Both the position numbers and the translations under genes were made by a program. From Chloromonas sp. AAM2 (lineage: Eukaryota > Chlorophyta > Chlorophyceae > Chlamydomonadales > Chlamydomonadaceae): a stretch of DNA of 19,734 bases. The notes below the pieces were generated by a model, which worked only from the letters and a program-made list of their open reading frames with translations, was not told where the DNA came from and did no database searches. Location: positions 309-20,042 of the forward strand of contig QAXH01001368.1 in assembly GCA_004335635.1 (NCBI GenBank), written 5' to 3'. Below are positions 18,074 to 19,734 of this stretch, one piece after another (position 1 is the first letter of the stretch; each line of letters starts with the position of its first letter).

Positions 18074-19734
18074 GCACCTGCAGTCCTGCCAGTCGCTCCT
18101 GTTCCTTGGCAAGCGTCTCACGCACCAGGTTAGCCTCAAGCTGCACGCATGAGCAAACAAACACAGAAAATTCATGCACGATTGATGCTGTGTGAGTGCA
18201 ATGGTCTGCACAGGCGTTCCTGTGAAGCGCAACACAGTCAGCCAGGTCAACCCTCACATGTTCAGCCAATGCATGTCGCGTTGTGCTGTCAACATTCAGT
18301 CCTGCACACAAAGGGGTGCTAATGCAAATGCATTTTGAGGGACTGCGAATCGTCCTTGCCTTGATGCCATGCAGACTGCAATCACAAACATGCCTTTGCC
18401 TATGTGGCTAGAGCTGTAGTAGTTTGGGTGATACGCAGAGGCATCCGAAAACCGGCTGCTCAGCCGACACTTGAAGAGACGTGAAGCGACTTGAAGAGAC
18501 ACTTGAAGAGGCAGATGCTCACCTGTGCTTGCGTGGCCTGGACTGTGAGCTCGGTCACATGGGCATCAAACTTGTTTTTAAGCGCGCCAGCCGCTTGTTG
18601 CGTCTGGCGCAGCAGCTCAGCGTTCTCAGAAAGGTCAACCACCGACTGCAACACACAGACAACACCAGAATGACAAGCCTCCAGTAAACCAAGCTGTCCC
18701 TGAGTGTCAGCTGTAGCATTGAGCAGCTAAGTTACGAGCTCAGTCGAGGACAGCCAAATGAGCTGTCATCGAAAGATGTGTCAGCTGTAGCTATGATTGC
18801 CCTAAGCATGACGGCAACAACATAGAGGGCGAGTAGAGTAGAGAGTTCAATACAGGGCGAGTTAAATAGAATTCAAGCAAGCCGTGCAACAGCCCTGGTC
18901 TCTGGGACATGGCTGTGCAATCGAGGACAAGGAGACGCAAGTGCTGACTGCACGCAGGTGGCGCACATGACATGCTTGCATACGAGAATATATGTGTGTG
19001 TGTGTGTGTGTGTTGTCATTGTCAGATGCCCAACATATGGTGCTTTGAAACCTTTGACAGTTAAGCGACGTTCTCCTTTCCTCCTTACGCCATTCTGCAG
19101 GCACATTTCTTCACCGACCTGATCAAATGCCGCCTTCATTTCAGTGGCGTCAGCATTTGCCTTGAGCAGCTGTGCATCAAAGATTAACTTCTGTTCCGCG
19201 GCATCCAGCAACCCCTTGTCATATGCCGCCTTCATCTCACTGCTGTGCACGTTTGCCTTGAGCAGCTCCGCGTCAAAGGTGGTCTTCTGCTCACATGCAT
19301 CCAACACCCCCTTATCGTAGGCCGCCTTCATCTCACTCGCGTCTTCAGTTGCCTTGTTCAGCTCTGCATCAAACGTAACCTTTTGCTCCACAGCATCCAA
19401 AACCCCCTTATCATACGCTGCCTTCATCTCACTGGCGTGCGCAGTGGCCTTCAGAAGCTGTGCGTCAAAGGTGGTCTTCTGCTCTGCTGCATCCAAAGCA
19501 CCCTTATCGTAGGCCGCCTTCAATTCACTCGCGTCTGCGTCGGCTTTCAGAAGCTGCGCGTCAAAGGTGGTCTTCTGCTCTGCTGCATCCAACTCACACT
19601 TGTCAAAAGCCGCCTTCATTTCACTGGCGTCTGCGTTGGCCTTAAACAGTTGTGCATCAAAGGTGGTCTTATGCTCTGCTGCATCCAACACCCCCTTGTC
19701 ATAAGCCGCCTTCATTTCACTGGCATCTGCGCCA
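11108..19734 (-). CDS. Class I cyclic nucleotide phosphodiesterase with N-terminal coiled-coil repeats (5' end outside window, 20 exons traced)
   Basis: The product should hydrolyse cAMP and/or cGMP to the 5'-monophosphate; specificity cannot be read from sequence. Exons on the minus strand, in order: 19734-19119 (partial), 18645-18523, 18140-18078, 17797-17701, 17405-17242, 16918-16797, 16493-16387, 16150-16044, 15647-15438, 15202-15045, 14667-14502, 14186-14111, 13852-13758, 13486-13430, 13212-13109, 12708-12673, 12348-12201, 11794-11726, 11466-11389, 11239-11108 (TGA stop). Every intron is GT-AG and the phase agrees at every join, giving 908 residues from the window edge. In that numbering: 32-residue repeats at 1-205, further coiled coil to about 295, a conserved middle region at about 300-395, an acidic and Ser-rich linker to about 536, and the PDE domain from about 540 to 908. 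Catalytic residues seen are H606 and H610 (YHSATHAADV), H647 and D648 (HDYDHVGRTNDF, which fits the PDE signature), D814 (KCSDLG), Q865 (KSQ) and F868. No membrane segment is visible in this part. The true start lies beyond the right edge. Identity as a PDE is very secure; single exon edges could be off by a few bases. Confidence 0.93.
14818..14955. repeat. Degenerate tandem duplication (about 116 bp) in a PDE intron
   Basis: AGCTGCTGCTGGCAAAAGCG at 14818 and AGCTGCTGCTGGCCAAAGCG at 14934 match except for one base, and similar sequence (ATGTC, then a CTT-rich stretch) follows each. The spacing of 116 bases suggests an old tandem duplication within the intron between exons 15202-15045 and 14667-14502. 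Confidence 0.65.
15878..15950. repeat. Short degenerate repeats in a PDE intron
   Basis: The motif TTAGCCGTTCCTGGCGGTT and its near copies (starting at about 15878, 15897 and 15925) occur two to three times, with 19 to 28 bases between starts; the first copy lacks the CGTTCCTG part. It lies in the intron between exons 16150-16044 and 15647-15438. Confidence 0.6.
16223..16244. repeat. 11-bp tandem duplication in a PDE intron
   Basis: TCCCTGACTGT is repeated twice in direct succession, in the intron between exons 16493-16387 and 16150-16044. Confidence 0.85.
17973..18014. repeat. 21-bp tandem duplication in a PDE intron
   Basis: CCATCAGAACCCACAG and CCATCAGAACCTACAG lie 21 bases apart, in two adjacent units, just beside the CA microsatellite. 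Confidence 0.75.
18041..18070. repeat. CA microsatellite beside a splice donor
   Basis: Fifteen CA units on the plus strand, preceded by an impure CA-rich tract from about 18024. On the coding strand it reads TG repeats beginning only about seven bases into the intron after exon 18140-18078 (donor GTGCGTA). Confidence 0.95.
18469..18512. repeat. Triplicated ACTTGAAGAG motif in a PDE intron
   Basis: ACTTGAAGAG occurs at 18469, 18489 and 18501, a few bases past the donor of exon 18645-18523 on the coding strand. Confidence 0.8.
18993..19013. repeat. TG microsatellite in intron
   Basis: About ten TG units lie in the intron between the 32-residue-repeat exon (ending at 19119) and the exon starting at 18645. 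On the coding strand it reads CA repeats. Confidence 0.9.
19119..19733 (-). repeat. Tandem 96-bp coding repeat (32-residue helical repeat, at least 6.2 copies)
   Basis: Six complete 96-base units run on the minus strand at 19715-19620, 19619-19524, 19523-19428, 19427-19332, 19331-19236 and 19235-19140. A partial seventh (MKAAFDQ) is cut by the splice donor at 19119. The sequence before the first unit reads GADASE, so the array continues past the right edge. A typical unit starts MKAAYDKGVLDAAEQK and ends TTFDAQLLKANADASE. Units differ at only a few residues each, mainly near positions 8-9, 13, 17-18 and 27-29. The segment is rich in Ala, Lys, Asp and Glu with no Pro, and should be a continuous amphipathic helix. 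Residues after the next splice junction (SVVDLSENAELL) look like the continuation of the seventh unit, which supports both the intron and the gene join. Function is unknown; an extended spacer or an oligomerising rod is the natural guess. Confidence 0.92.

Larger units (their letters stand above)
17701..18645 (-). other. Non-repetitive coiled-coil segment of the phosphodiesterase (exons 2-4)
   Basis: Exon 18645-18523 encodes 41 residues (SVVDLSENAELLRQTQQAAG and onward), exon 18140-18078 encodes 21 (LEANLVRETLAKEQERLAGL and a Gln), and exon 17797-17701 encodes 32 plus one base (TEHAKLLQQREVLQAELQVA and onward). All enter in phase 0. The peptides are charged, Leu-, Gln- and Glu-rich with heptad-like spacing, so they should extend the helical rod made by the 32-residue repeats. 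The last exon ends HTYEPKAVIDS, where the helix probably breaks before the conserved middle region. Such rods often mediate dimerisation, but no partner can be named. Confidence 0.85.

Noticed and set aside
18873..19118. Continuation of the repeat-array frame beyond 19119 (to about 18873)
   Set aside because: It loses the repeat pattern at once, runs through a CA microsatellite and reads His-Thr repeats. A donor at 19118 with in-frame joining to the exon at 18645 explains it better as intron.

Overview
The window looks like nuclear DNA of a eukaryote with many introns, most likely a green alga of the Chlorophyceae. Both recognisable genes are on the minus strand and are cut into short exons (36 to about 210 bases). 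Their introns are clean GT-AG introns with strong GTGAGT-type donors and pyrimidine-TGCAG acceptors. GC content is moderate, and CA/TG microsatellites sit inside introns. The genus cannot be fixed without a database search.

Right half (19734 down to 11108, minus strand): one large gene, entering from beyond the right edge. Twenty exons can be traced by eye and their splice phases agree at every junction, giving 908 residues plus a TGA stop. The N-terminal part in the window is a tandem array of 32-residue helical repeats (19119-19733). It is followed by more coiled coil (18645-17701), a conserved middle region, and a complete class I (HD-type) cyclic nucleotide phosphodiesterase domain. That domain has the paired His motif, HDxxHxGxxN, the late metal-binding Asp and the purine-clamp Gln/Phe.

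Left half (about 6290 down to 1944, minus strand): an ankyrin-repeat gene. Five successive ankyrin repeats are each carried by one exon of 96 or 99 bases, all phase 0, with a longer exon for the first repeat. A Gln-rich coiled-coil exon ends at a TAA stop. The first repeat exon (5623-5742) contains an in-frame TGA exactly where the repeat alignment expects one ordinary residue, with a perfect AG|GTGAGT donor just after it. The gene may therefore carry a nonsense mutation, or use a bypass splice. The join between 3046 and 2792 and the extreme 5' end are unresolved.

The regions between and outside the genes (1-1943 and about 6290-11107) show no convincing intact gene. They hold a decayed fragment of a family B DNA polymerase of the kind found in Maverick/Polinton-type elements and large DNA viruses (about 7638-7781), a dispersed A-tailed repeat in three copies (two forming a long inverted repeat at 767-923), a perfect 11-bp hairpin (312-339), a heptamer minisatellite (8658-8706) and an AC microsatellite (9351-9375). 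The two genes share no obvious pathway. The clearest points for follow-up are the phosphodiesterase with its array of 32-residue repeats, the TGA-interrupted ankyrin gene and the polymerase relic.
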